Shown here piece after piece: positions 1-5,966 of a stretch of DNA of 11,004 nt. The position numbers and the translations under genes are program-made. Numbering within the stretch: the stretch's first letter is position 1; every line of letters begins with the position of its first letter. The stretch covers positions 1-11,004 of the forward strand of contig DAOVYP010000038.1 of the NCBI GenBank assembly GCA_030635565.1, read 5' to 3'. Origin of the DNA: Spirochaeta sp. Its GTDB lineage: Bacteria > Spirochaetota > Spirochaetia > DSM-2461. Below the pieces are notes generated by a model. That model was given only the letters and a program-made list of their open reading frames with translations. It was not told where the DNA came from and did not search any database.

Positions 1-94
1 AGGAACACACAGACCCCATATCAAGCCCGATGACATCCGCGGCGTTTCTTTCTTCCAGTAAAGCACAAATTTCCAAAGCGTTATTTCTTGACAT
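1..94 (-). CDS. rsfS: Ribosomal silencing factor RsfS, N-terminal part (cut by window edge)
   Basis: The first 31 codons of an ORF that runs off the left end. The peptide reads MSRNNALEICALLEERNAAD and continues with VIGLDMGSVCS. This fits the start of the RsfS/YbeB/Iojap family: a helix with an 'AL-I--LLEE--A-DV' pattern followed by the first beta strand. RsfS binds ribosomal protein L14 on the 50S subunit and blocks joining with 30S when nutrients are short. The ATG overlaps the last 14 nt of the upstream LCP gene, so translation is probably coupled. In many bacteria rsfS follows nadD; here the LCP gene sits between them. Only about a quarter of the protein is visible, so the call rests on this N-terminal pattern plus gene order. 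Confidence 0.8.
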   Translation of the reverse strand, partial: MSRNNALEICALLEERNAADVIGLDMGSVCS

Positions 95-1253
95 ATCGTC
101 CATCGAAGTCCTTCCCCAGGATGATAGTGACATCGATTGTCTCATCCCTGTTTTCGTCTATCTGTGAATGAATCTGTTCGCAACGAATCAATTCGGCGAC
201 CCGCTTTGCCGCATCCGGGCTTCCGCGACGGTCAAGGACCACAGTCCTTTCATAGTCATTTCGCTCGGCATTCATTACCGAAGCGATGCGGAAACCATAA
301 CTTTTGTATAATTGAGCCGTTCTCGACGCCAGACCGGTAACACCGGTACCGTTCAATATCTCGATTCTGACCGTCAGCAGGTCTTCGCCGAATATATCCG
401 ATCGAACAAGGGTTTCCATGATCCGCTGGATGGTTTCTTTTATCAGCTTGCCGTCATAATAGGGAAACACAACTTCCTTGCCGTCCAGAGTCCGGCGATT
501 GCCCAGTATTCCCTGAAAAATGAGCCGCTCGGTATCCATCGATGATATGGCGCTGATGAATGTTGCAAGACTCCTGTCGTCAAGATCAGAGTCGATGAGA
601 CCCCGGATATAGGGAAAAACTTCATCTGACAGCAGCCGGTCGCTGAGATCGCCCAGCGACCGGAGTAATGACTGAGTAATCCGGTGTTCCCTCTCGGTTC
701 TTTCGGCGATGACTTCTCCCCGGGGTCTGTACTCGATGTAGGTTCGTGCTTTTGCCCCGTCCAGTTCGACGCCGCCGGGGGGGAACAGATATCTGACACC
801 GTTCACCGTATCATCTACAGCTTTGGGAATGAAGACATCGATTCCTCCCAGATGATCAACAAGCCGCTCGAAACTCGAAGTATCAAGCCTTATGACAAAA
901 TCAATTGGATGCCCGAGCAGCCCGCCTACAGCCTTCCTGTACGGGTCCCAGTCTGTCGGTTCGTAAATGGTTTCCAGCCTGTCGACCCGGTCAACGGAAG
1001 ACAGCAATGTACCAGTTTCATAAGGTATGGCCACGAGTGCCCCGTTCTGGGTAACAGGATGAAAATAGAGCACCTCCGTGAGTAAAGGCTTATCACCGTC
1101 ATCAATGACTATGATGATGCTTAAGGTCTCTTCGCGTTTCATGGCTTCAGTGAACAGGTCTATCCGCAGAGTCAGAACGGCCCAGACAACAAGAGAGGCA
1201 ATCAATATAATGATAAGAGCGAGATACCAGGCGGTGTTTTCAGGTTGTCGCAT
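81..1253 (-). CDS. LCP (LytR-CpsA-Psr) family membrane protein with LytR_C domain
   Basis: A 390-aa single-pass membrane protein. Residues 9-29 form an N-terminal hydrophobic helix with a short cytoplasmic head. An LCP-like domain follows at about 44-200, and a LytR_C domain at about 294-381 begins VRIEILNGTGVTGLA. LCP proteins usually transfer undecaprenyl-phosphate-linked glycopolymers to the cell wall or a related envelope acceptor, acting outside the membrane. LCP hallmarks seen are the 'HLGGIDV' segment (134-140), a hydrophobic 'FPPGGVELDGAKA' segment, and an Arg-rich stretch (Y175-R176-P-R178, R185, R188, R191, Q194) matching the family's late Arg motif. The usual early 'IPRDT' motif reads IPYET (76-80), so one expected Arg and one expected Asp are replaced. 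The start overlaps nadD by 14 nt and the stop overlaps rsfS by 14 nt. The substrate in a spirochaete envelope is unknown; enzymatic activity is inferred, not shown. Confidence 0.82.
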   Translation of the reverse strand: MRQPENTAWYLALIIILIASLVVWAVLTLRIDLFTEAMKREETLSIIIVIDDGDKPLLTEVLYFHPVTQNGALVAIPYETGTLLSSVDRVDRLETIYEPTDWDPYRKAVGGLLGHPIDFVIRLDTSSFERLVDHLGGIDVFIPKAVDDTVNGVRYLFPPGGVELDGAKARTYIEYRPRGEVIAERTEREHRITQSLLRSLGDLSDRLLSDEVFPYIRGLIDSDLDDRSLATFISAISSMDTERLIFQGILGNRRTLDGKEVVFPYYDGKLIKETIQRIMETLVRSDIFGEDLLTVRIEILNGTGVTGLASRTAQLYKSYGFRIASVMNAERNDYERTVVLDRRGSPDAAKRVAELIRCEQIHSQIDENRDETIDVTIILGKDFDGRYVKK

Positions 1254-1818
1254 CGTTATACAGGCCTTTTTCTTCGATATATTCAGCTACTGCAGACGGC
1301 ACCATCCCTTTCAAATCGGTACCTTTGCTTATATGTTTTCTCACATCCGTGGATGAATACGGCCAGAGAGTGTTCTCCAGTCTTTGACATTTGTAAGGAA
1401 AATTCACCCTGGGCCCGGAGTTCCTTCTCGCGAGGAGGATGGCGGTTTCCTCCGCCAGGTCGTCAGCATGCTTCCAGGAAGAGAATCCCCCGGCCAGATC
1501 ATCACCAATAATCAGTCCCGGTCGGGAATCAATAAGTCCCGAATCTTTGAGTTCCCTGACCGTATCAATGCTGTAGGAGAAACCGCCGCGGCGAATTTCT
1601 CCATCCCAGACTTCCGCCCACTTTCTATCTTTCAGCGCCAGATTGAGCATCTCGATCCTGTTTTCATCGCTCGCCCCCCCGATAAGGATTTTGTGAGGTG
1701 GATTGGATGTCGGAATAAAAAGGATTCTTTCGTAACCGAGTTTCATCACATCTTCAGCCAGCGCGATGTGACCGCTGTGAACGGGATTGAAGGATCCTCC
1801 GAGTATCGCCGTCTTCAC
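1240..1818 (-). CDS. nadD: Nicotinate-nucleotide adenylyltransferase NadD
   Basis: Transfers AMP from ATP to nicotinate mononucleotide to make deamido-NAD, the penultimate step of NAD synthesis, in the cytosol. The protein (192 aa from the chosen start) has the nucleotidyltransferase motif GGSFNPVHSGH at residues 7-17, PPHK near residue 45, and the C-terminal SSTDVRKHI motif (ISSTxIR type) that binds the ATP phosphates. I chose the GTG at 1818 because it gives the family-typical start MKTAILGG and a 4-nt GTGA overlap with the obgE stop. Another in-frame GTG at 1836 would add six residues (MGNCGQ) and has no visible ribosome site. The 3' end overlaps the LCP gene by 14 nt. Length and motifs are normal for the family. 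Confidence 0.93.
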   Translation of the reverse strand: MKTAILGGSFNPVHSGHIALAEDVMKLGYERILFIPTSNPPHKILIGGASDENRIEMLNLALKDRKWAEVWDGEIRRGGFSYSIDTVRELKDSGLIDSRPGLIIGDDLAGGFSSWKHADDLAEETAILLARRNSGPRVNFPYKCQRLENTLWPYSSTDVRKHISKGTDLKGMVPSAVAEYIEEKGLYNDATT

Positions 1819-2810
1819 CTGACCGCAGTTCCCCACTCGATAAAGGCGTCGGTCAGTTCATTTAAACCGTCCCGGGTATATATCGATACACCAAACACTT
1901 TGTCATCGGGAAATGACGATATAAGAGCTGCGAGATTCTCCCCGGATTCATCCAGATCAGTTTTTGAACCTATGATAATCCTGCGTTTATCTGATAGGTG
2001 TGGGTCGTATTTTCTGAGCTCTTCCTCGAGAATCTTAACGGCATGCACGGGATCCTCTTCTCCGAGGTCGGTTAAATATGCCAGAGATCCGGACCTGCCG
2101 ATATGCCGGAGGAATTTAATTCCCAATCCTGCTCCATCGGAGGCACCTTCGATGAGCCCGGGTATATCGGCGAGCACCACCTCAGTTTCACCCCGCCTGA
2201 GTACACCGAGACTGGGAACTTTTGTTGTAAATGGATATGCACCGACTTTCGAATTGGCGGCTGTCAGGGCGTTGATGAGACTTGATTTCCCGGCGCTGGG
2301 CATTCCCACCAGCCCGATATCGGCAATGAGTGCCAGTTCCAGACTGACGTCCCGTCTCATTCCCGGTTTTCCGTCCTGAAAATAGGTTGGACTCTGGTTC
2401 CTTGAAGTACGGAAATGCCAGTTACCCAGGCCCCCTTTACCGCCTGTGAAGCAGATCCACTCTTCTCCCTCAGTATCAGTGGGAAAGTCATGGAGAATCT
2501 CACCTGTTTCGGTATCGGTTATGACGGTTCCCGGAGGAACGGGGATTACTATGTCCTCACCGTCCTTACCGTGTTTTTTCCGACCCCGCCCCGGACCGCC
2601 GTGTTTAGCTGTATATGCAGTCTTACCCCGGGTATGGGCCAGGGTCGCCAGGTTTCGGCGGGTAACGAAAACGACGTCACCACCTTTCCCTCCATCCCCT
2701 CCATCGGGCCCCCCGCGGGGTACGTATTTTTCACGACGGAAGGAGGCACTACCGGCTCCACCGTCGCCGGACCGGACCTCGAAACGGGTCTCGTCGACGA
2801 AGGCGGACAT
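1815..2810 (-). CDS. obgE: Ribosome-assembly GTPase Obg (CgtA)
   Basis: An essential GTPase that binds the 50S subunit late in assembly and is linked to stress signalling. The 331-aa protein has the glycine-rich Obg fold at 1-160 (FVDETRFEV, SFRREKYVPRGGPDGGDGGKGG) and a G domain from about 161. G1 is GMPSAGKSS (169-177), switch I holds FTT (194-196), and G3 is DIPGL (215-219). G4 is SKTD (282-285), where NKxD is usual, and G5 lies near 309. The protein ends soon after the G domain, so it lacks the C-terminal OCT-type or acidic extension of Bacillus or E. coli Obg (about 390-430 aa). It begins 6 nt after rpmA and its stop overlaps the nadD start, a position typical for obg behind the L21/L27 genes. 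The ribosome site is weak (GAGAG at the end of rpmA), suggesting translational coupling. Confidence 0.95.
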   Translation of the reverse strand: MSAFVDETRFEVRSGDGGAGSASFRREKYVPRGGPDGGDGGKGGDVVFVTRRNLATLAHTRGKTAYTAKHGGPGRGRKKHGKDGEDIVIPVPPGTVITDTETGEILHDFPTDTEGEEWICFTGGKGGLGNWHFRTSRNQSPTYFQDGKPGMRRDVSLELALIADIGLVGMPSAGKSSLINALTAANSKVGAYPFTTKVPSLGVLRRGETEVVLADIPGLIEGASDGAGLGIKFLRHIGRSGSLAYLTDLGEEDPVHAVKILEEELRKYDPHLSDKRRIIIGSKTDLDESGENLAALISSFPDDKVFGVSIYTRDGLNELTDAFIEWGTAVR

Positions 2811-2816
2811 ACGATG

Positions 2817-3071
2817 TCAGCTCTCGATGACGATGGAAACCCGCTTCTTACCTTTTTTGAAATGGTAAAGAACGGTCCCCGACAATTTTGCGAATAGAGT
2901 ATCGTCTTTGCCGCGGCCGACATTTTCTCCGGCATGGATGCGTGTACCCCGTTGACGGATAAGGATAGTCCCCGCCGTAACCAGCTGACCGCCGTAGCGT
3001 TTGACACCCAGTCTCTGGGCATTGGAATCGCGACCGTTCTTTGAAGAACCGCCGCCTTTTTTATGAGCCAT
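2817..3071 (-). CDS. rpmA: 50S ribosomal protein L27
   Basis: An 84-aa ribosomal protein located near the peptidyl-transferase centre, where its N-terminal tail reaches toward the tRNA ends. The sequence starts [20 protein letters not shown] and includes the family-typical [15 protein letters not shown] and [16 protein letters not shown] segments. The ATG is fixed by an AGGAG site 7 nt upstream and by an in-frame TAG at 3084-3086, five codons upstream. The protein therefore cannot carry the 8-10 residue cleavable leader found on L27 in Firmicutes. The start lies inside the last codons of prp (11-nt overlap), and obgE follows after 6 nt. Confidence 0.98.
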   Translation of the reverse strand: MAHKKGGGSSKNGRDSNAQRLGVKRYGGQLVTAGTILIRQRGTRIHAGENVGRGKDDTLFAKLSGTVLYHFKKGKKRVSIVIES

Positions 3072-3405
3072 TGTGAATCTCCTCTAAACTCACCGACATC
3101 GTTCCGGGAAATTCCTCGTTGATATCGGCCAGGGCCTGCAACAGGGTATCAGTTACCCCGCGAAGCCACTCATTCGTGTCTTCGGGGCGCCGTATTATCT
3201 CCAGGGAGAGGTCCCCCGGTACCGGCGCTGCACCATCGACTATCCATCCCGTACGTGAAGCCGTCAAGCGGGCTGCACTACGGGCCAAAAGGGTTACCGC
3301 CGCACAGGCAGGATCGGCACCGGAGGGAGCCAGGCCCGCATGACCTTTCAGGTTCATCCGGTTTAAACAACCGGCACCGTCAAGGACTACGACGATTTCA
3401 ATCAT
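3061..3405 (-). CDS. prp: Ribosomal-processing cysteine protease Prp (DUF464 family)
   Basis: A 114-aa protein between the L21 and L27 genes, the classic position of Prp. In Staphylococcus and relatives Prp removes an N-terminal leader from L27. The family signature is visible: GHAG at 21-24 with His22, then a Gly/Asp segment and ACAAVTLL (33-40) with Cys34. The positions of His22 and Cys34 match, as I recall, the catalytic pair of the S. aureus enzyme, so the protease looks active. A good Shine-Dalgarno stretch (AAGGAAGAGG) lies just upstream of the ATG, 10 nt after rplU. The 3' end overlaps rpmA by 11 nt. The neighbouring L27 lacks the known substrate leader, so the true substrate here is uncertain (see findings). 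Confidence 0.9.
   Translation of the reverse strand: MIEIVVVLDGAGCLNRMNLKGHAGLAPSGADPACAAVTLLARSAARLTASRTGWIVDGAAPVPGDLSLEIIRRPEDTNEWLRGVTDTLLQALADINEEFPGTMSVSLEEIHNGS
3079..3083 (-). promoter_or_regulatory. Ribosome binding site that fixes the rpmA start
   Basis: AGGAG on the minus strand, 7 nt before the L27 ATG and inside the prp coding sequence. Together with the in-frame TAG at 3084-3086 it rules out a longer L27. Confidence 0.8.
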
Positions 3406-3415
3406 CGCCTCTTCC

Positions 3416-3727
3416 TTAACCGGTAATCTCGTTCACCTTGAGAAGGGAGTATTTCTGGCGATGTCCCTGGTTCCGGTGATAACCTTTCCGTTTCTTGAAC
3501 TTCAGCACGTTAATCTTGGTTCCCTTGACGGTTTCACCGACGGTCGCCAGAACTTTGGCGCCTTTGACGTAGGGTTGACCAATCCTGGGACCCTTGTCGC
3601 CTGAAAGCATCAGTACAGTTTCGAATTCCACCGTTTTACCGGCTTCTTCGCCGAGGAGGTCAACCTTAATCAGGCTGCCCTTCTCCACCTTGTACTGTTT
3701 GCCCTTGATTTCTACCAGAGCGTACAT
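3416..3727 (-). CDS. rplU: 50S ribosomal protein L21
   Basis: A 103-aa 23S-rRNA-binding protein that starts MYALVEIKGKQYKVEKG, the standard L21 opening. Later it has the GPRIGQPYVKGAKVLATVG strand and the C-terminal KKRKGYHRNQGHRQ RNA-binding motif. Length is normal. It is the first gene of the rplU-prp-rpmA-obgE-nadD-LCP-rsfS operon. A plausible promoter lies about 55-85 nt upstream, and a weak GAGG site precedes the ATG by about 11 nt. L21 genes often have autoregulatory leaders; the short leader here has one small GC hairpin but nothing I can assign to a known leader family. Confidence 0.98.
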   Translation of the reverse strand: MYALVEIKGKQYKVEKGSLIKVDLLGEEAGKTVEFETVLMLSGDKGPRIGQPYVKGAKVLATVGETVKGTKINVLKFKKRKGYHRNQGHRQKYSLLKVNEITG

Positions 3728-3756
3728 CGTAATTCAGACCTCAGTCATATAAAAAT

Positions 3757-3773
3757 CGCGCCGCGTGAGCGCA
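3757..3773 (-). other. Small GC hairpin followed by a U5 tract in the rplU leader
   Basis: On the minus strand a GCGC/GCGC stem (4 bp plus a possible G-U pair, 7-nt loop) is followed by A and five T residues at 3751-3755, about 24 nt before the rplU ATG. From the predicted promoter, transcription would start almost at this hairpin. It is therefore more likely a 5' end structure than a true attenuator. The stem is short and could be chance. Confidence 0.25.
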
Positions 3774-3780
3774 CCGGGCA

Positions 3781-3810
3781 TGTATAGCATCTGCAGGGAC
3801 TTATGGTCAA
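3781..3810 (-). promoter_or_regulatory. Putative sigma70-type promoter of the rplU operon
   Basis: On the minus strand TTGACC (3805-3810, five of six matches to the -35 consensus) is followed by an 18-nt spacer and TATACA (3781-3786, four of six matches to the -10). TGC directly before the -10 gives an extended -10 motif. The predicted start near 3774 leaves a leader of about 47 nt before rplU. No experimental support; the call rests on hexamers and position only. Confidence 0.5.
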
Positions 3811-3820
3811 CCGATTCCAG

Positions 3821-3928
3821 GCGATACCCCGCCTGAGTCCACTCCCGAAGGGCGGGGTCCGGGCTATACGCTTGAACTCCTCGCCCGGCTCCCGCCGGGC
3901 TCCGGGGTACCGCTCCTATCCCTATCGC
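3821..3928. repeat. GC-rich structured repeat block between argS and rplU
   Basis: A non-coding block with several nested symmetries. The outer inverted repeat is GCGATACCCCG (3821-3831) against CGGGGTACCGC (3903-3913), 10 of 11 paired. An 8-bp stem is ACCCCGCC (3826-3833) against GGCGGGGT (3851-3858). A 7-bp stem is GCCCGGC (3883-3889) against GCCGGGC (3894-3900) with a 4-nt loop. CCGGGC at 3859-3864 can also pair with GCCCGG at 3883-3888, excluding that last stem. Two imperfect direct copies of a CCGGG-TA-CGCT-CCT-CGC pattern lie at 3859-3884 and 3902-3928. No stem is followed by a T tract on the minus strand, so it does not look like an intrinsic terminator of argS. It resembles a dispersed intergenic repeat, but only one copy is in this window. 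Confidence 0.5.
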
Positions 3929-3967
3929 AGCCTGACAACCTGCCGGAAAAACCTCTCAGTACAGTCT

Positions 3968-5710
3968 CTACATTGCCTCGATATATGGGATGTTCAGCAG
4001 CCGGAAACCGCTTCTCAATGTAATCAGCACCGCCCTGGCCAGGGCCATACGGCTGGCGGCCAGAACTGAGTCATCAGCCCTGGCGATTGGAACTTCGTGA
4101 TAGTAGCGGCTGAAATCCCTGGCTATCTCGTATAAACCGGTCGCCAGAATCGAGGGGTCGAGCTTGTCGGCGGCACGGGATACCAGTTCGGGATACTCCG
4201 CGATTCTACGGATGAGTTCCCATTCGTCATCCCGGTCCAGTAATTCCGGTTTCGCCTCGGCATCTCTGACACTCCCGGAAGCCCTGGCAATCAGACTGGA
4301 GACCCGGGCCACCATGTACTGCAGATATGGGCCGGTATTACCTGTGAATGACAGGGATTCCTCCGGATTGAATATCATGTCCTTGGTCGGTGTAACCTGA
4401 AGCAGAAAATAATGAAGAGCGGCGAGGGCAATCTTCTCGGCGGTGGATGAAGCATCTCCGACTTCGTCTTCTCTACCCTTCTCCCGTATCTCGGCGAGAG
4501 CCAGTTCGGACAGTGTATCGATCAGGTCGTCTGCGTCCACCACGGTGCCTTCCCTGGATTTCATTTTTCCTTCCGGTAGATTCACCATGCCGTAGGAAAG
4601 ATGTCTCAGCTTGTCGGCCCATGGGTAACCGAGTTTCTTCAGCGCATAGAAGAGAACCCGGAAATGATATTCCTGCTCACTTCCAACAACGTAAATAAGC
4701 TGATCGAAAGGCCACTCATCATGCCTGTTGATAGCGGTCCCGAGATCCTGGGTGATGTAGACGGAAGTGCCGTCCGAACGCAGGAGTACCTTCGTATCAA
4801 GATCAATATCGCTCATGTCCAGGCGAATTGAGCCGTCTTCATCTTTATAGAAAACACCGGCCTCCAGTCCCTTGAGAACTTGTTCTTTCCCGAGGAGATA
4901 GGTTTCGCTTTCCCGATAGATCCGGTCGAAACTCACGCCGGTCCGTTTATATGTAGACTCAATACCCGATAGCGCCCAGCCATTCATGGTTTTCCAGAGC
5001 TCATGGATCTCCTCATCTCCTGATTCCCAGTCCTGAAGCATTTTCCGGGCCTCTTCCTCAGCACCTTTATCTTCTTTCGCCCATTGGCTGAAACGGACGT
5101 AGAGATCTCCGACGAATCTGTCGCTCTTCACTCCCATGCTTTCGGGGGTTTGGTTTTCCCCGAACTTCCTGTAGGCCAGCATGGATTTACAGATATGCAC
5201 ACCACGGTCGTTCACGAGATTCACTTTCTGAACATCGGCACCCCGGGCGGCCATAATCCTGGCGCAGCTTTCCCCGAGTATATCGTTTCTTAAATGTCCC
5301 AGATGGAGAGGTTTGTTTGTGTTGGGACTTGAAAATTCCACCATCACCTTGCGGCCGGTCAATTCGGTTCCAAAACCCCATTCATCCCCTGAGGACTCAA
5401 CCCTCGCCAGGAGGTCGGAAATTGCCGGAACTCTGTCGATCCGGATATTCAGATATGGGCCTGCGATGGTAACTCCGGCTTTCTCGCCACCCAGCCTGGC
5501 GGCAACTTTACCAGCCAGTACCGGCGGCGCCTGCTTAAAATCCTTTGCAAAAGGGAAAAGAGGAAAAGACAGATCGCCCATATTACTCTTCGGAGGTTTG
5601 CCGACGCTCAAACGGCTGGAGAATCCGTCGCTGTCGATTTCTGCGTCTTCCGCCAAATTTTCCAATGCGTCAAGGACCCTGGAAGTCCAAAGCTCTTTTA
5701 TGTCCTTCAA
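3968..5710 (-). CDS. argS: Arginyl-tRNA synthetase
   Basis: A class I aminoacyl-tRNA synthetase that charges tRNA-Arg with arginine using ATP, in the cytosol. The 580-aa length is normal. The N-terminal additional domain covers about 1-110 (GDLSFPLFPFAK near 45-56). The catalytic Rossmann domain has FSSPNTNKPLHLGHLRN with the HIGH-type motif HLGH at 136-139. The KMSKS-region motif is GKMKSREGT at 381-389. The DALR anticodon-binding domain runs from about 458 to the typical C-terminal end LLNIPYIEAM. The start codon is TTG at 5710, supported by AAGGAG 6 nt upstream; no ATG lies in frame before residue 44. It stands alone, with repeat elements in both flanking gaps and its own putative promoter. 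Confidence 0.97.
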   Translation of the reverse strand: MKDIKELWTSRVLDALENLAEDAEIDSDGFSSRLSVGKPPKSNMGDLSFPLFPFAKDFKQAPPVLAGKVAARLGGEKAGVTIAGPYLNIRIDRVPAISDLLARVESSGDEWGFGTELTGRKVMVEFSSPNTNKPLHLGHLRNDILGESCARIMAARGADVQKVNLVNDRGVHICKSMLAYRKFGENQTPESMGVKSDRFVGDLYVRFSQWAKEDKGAEEEARKMLQDWESGDEEIHELWKTMNGWALSGIESTYKRTGVSFDRIYRESETYLLGKEQVLKGLEAGVFYKDEDGSIRLDMSDIDLDTKVLLRSDGTSVYITQDLGTAINRHDEWPFDQLIYVVGSEQEYHFRVLFYALKKLGYPWADKLRHLSYGMVNLPEGKMKSREGTVVDADDLIDTLSELALAEIREKGREDEVGDASSTAEKIALAALHYFLLQVTPTKDMIFNPEESLSFTGNTGPYLQYMVARVSSLIARASGSVRDAEAKPELLDRDDEWELIRRIAEYPELVSRAADKLDPSILATGLYEIARDFSRYYHEVPIARADDSVLAASRMALARAVLITLRSGFRLLNIPYIEAM

Positions 5711-5716
5711 TCGAGA

Positions 5717-5722
5717 CTCCTT
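5717..5722 (-). promoter_or_regulatory. Strong Shine-Dalgarno site before the argS UUG start
   Basis: AAGGAG on the minus strand, 6 nt before TTG. It decides the UUG start. Immediately upstream is a small perfect hairpin, AACCT (5725-5729) with AGGTT (5734-5738) and a 4-nt loop, lying in the predicted leader. Confidence 0.75.
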
Positions 5723-5749
5723 GCAACCTGATGAGGTTCCTACAGTGAG

Positions 5750-5778
5750 TTAATACAATGATTTTGAGGCTCTTTCAA
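5750..5778 (-). promoter_or_regulatory. Putative argS promoter using the -35 from the repeat-element arm
   Basis: On the minus strand TTGAAA (5773-5778, five of six matches to TTGACA) lies inside the terminal inverted repeat of the neighbouring element. After exactly 17 nt comes TATTAA (5750-5755, four of six matches to TATAAT) in the host flank. The predicted leader of about 33 nt contains the AACCT/AGGTT hairpin and the AAGGAG ribosome site. Prediction from hexamers and spacing only. Confidence 0.5.
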
Positions 5779-5927
5779 AAATCGTGAAATTGGTTCGCAG
5801 ATAGCGAGCGAGACTCGCAGCTCGCTGCCGCCGAAGCGCAGAAAGCGCAGTGTAGCAGAGCTACATGAGCATTTCGAGCACCGCCGAACGCCGCTTGCGG
5901 GCCAAAGGCGCATTTTTGAAAAAGCCT
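5767..5927. mobile_element. MITE-like element with 16-bp terminal inverted repeats
   Basis: A non-coding element of 161 bp. Its ends are AGGCTCTTTCAAAAAT (5767-5782) and ATTTTTGAAAAAGCCT (5912-5927), which pair at 15 of 16 positions. TTGG at 5790-5793 pairs with CCAA at 5902-5905. Inside are several hairpins: GCGAGC (5804-5809) with GCTCGC (5820-5825), GCGC (5836-5839) with GCGC (5845-5848), and a perfect TGTAGC-AGA-GCTACA (5851-5865) near the centre. This design fits a small non-autonomous transposon or a long palindromic intergenic repeat. I see no clear target-site duplication and no transposase. It lies about 40 nt after the stop of the DUF5312-like gene and 56 nt before argS. Family membership needs other copies in the genome. 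Confidence 0.65.
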
Positions 5928-5966
5928 TATCTTTCCCGGCATTCGATCATGGAACTGTCAGGGGGG

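Noticed and set aside
1384..2379. A 331-codon open frame on the plus strand.
   Set aside because: It lies antisense to nadD and obgE, whose motifs are unmistakable, and its peptide has no recognisable domain. It is a composition-driven shadow.
3826..3900. Strong GC hairpins considered as an intrinsic terminator for argS.
   Set aside because: On the minus strand neither stem is followed by a T tract, so the required pattern is missing.
3728..3967. Possible tRNA or small structured RNA gene in the argS-rplU gap.
   Set aside because: A TTCAAGC string resembles a T-loop, but no matching T stem, acceptor stem or anticodon arm can be drawn.
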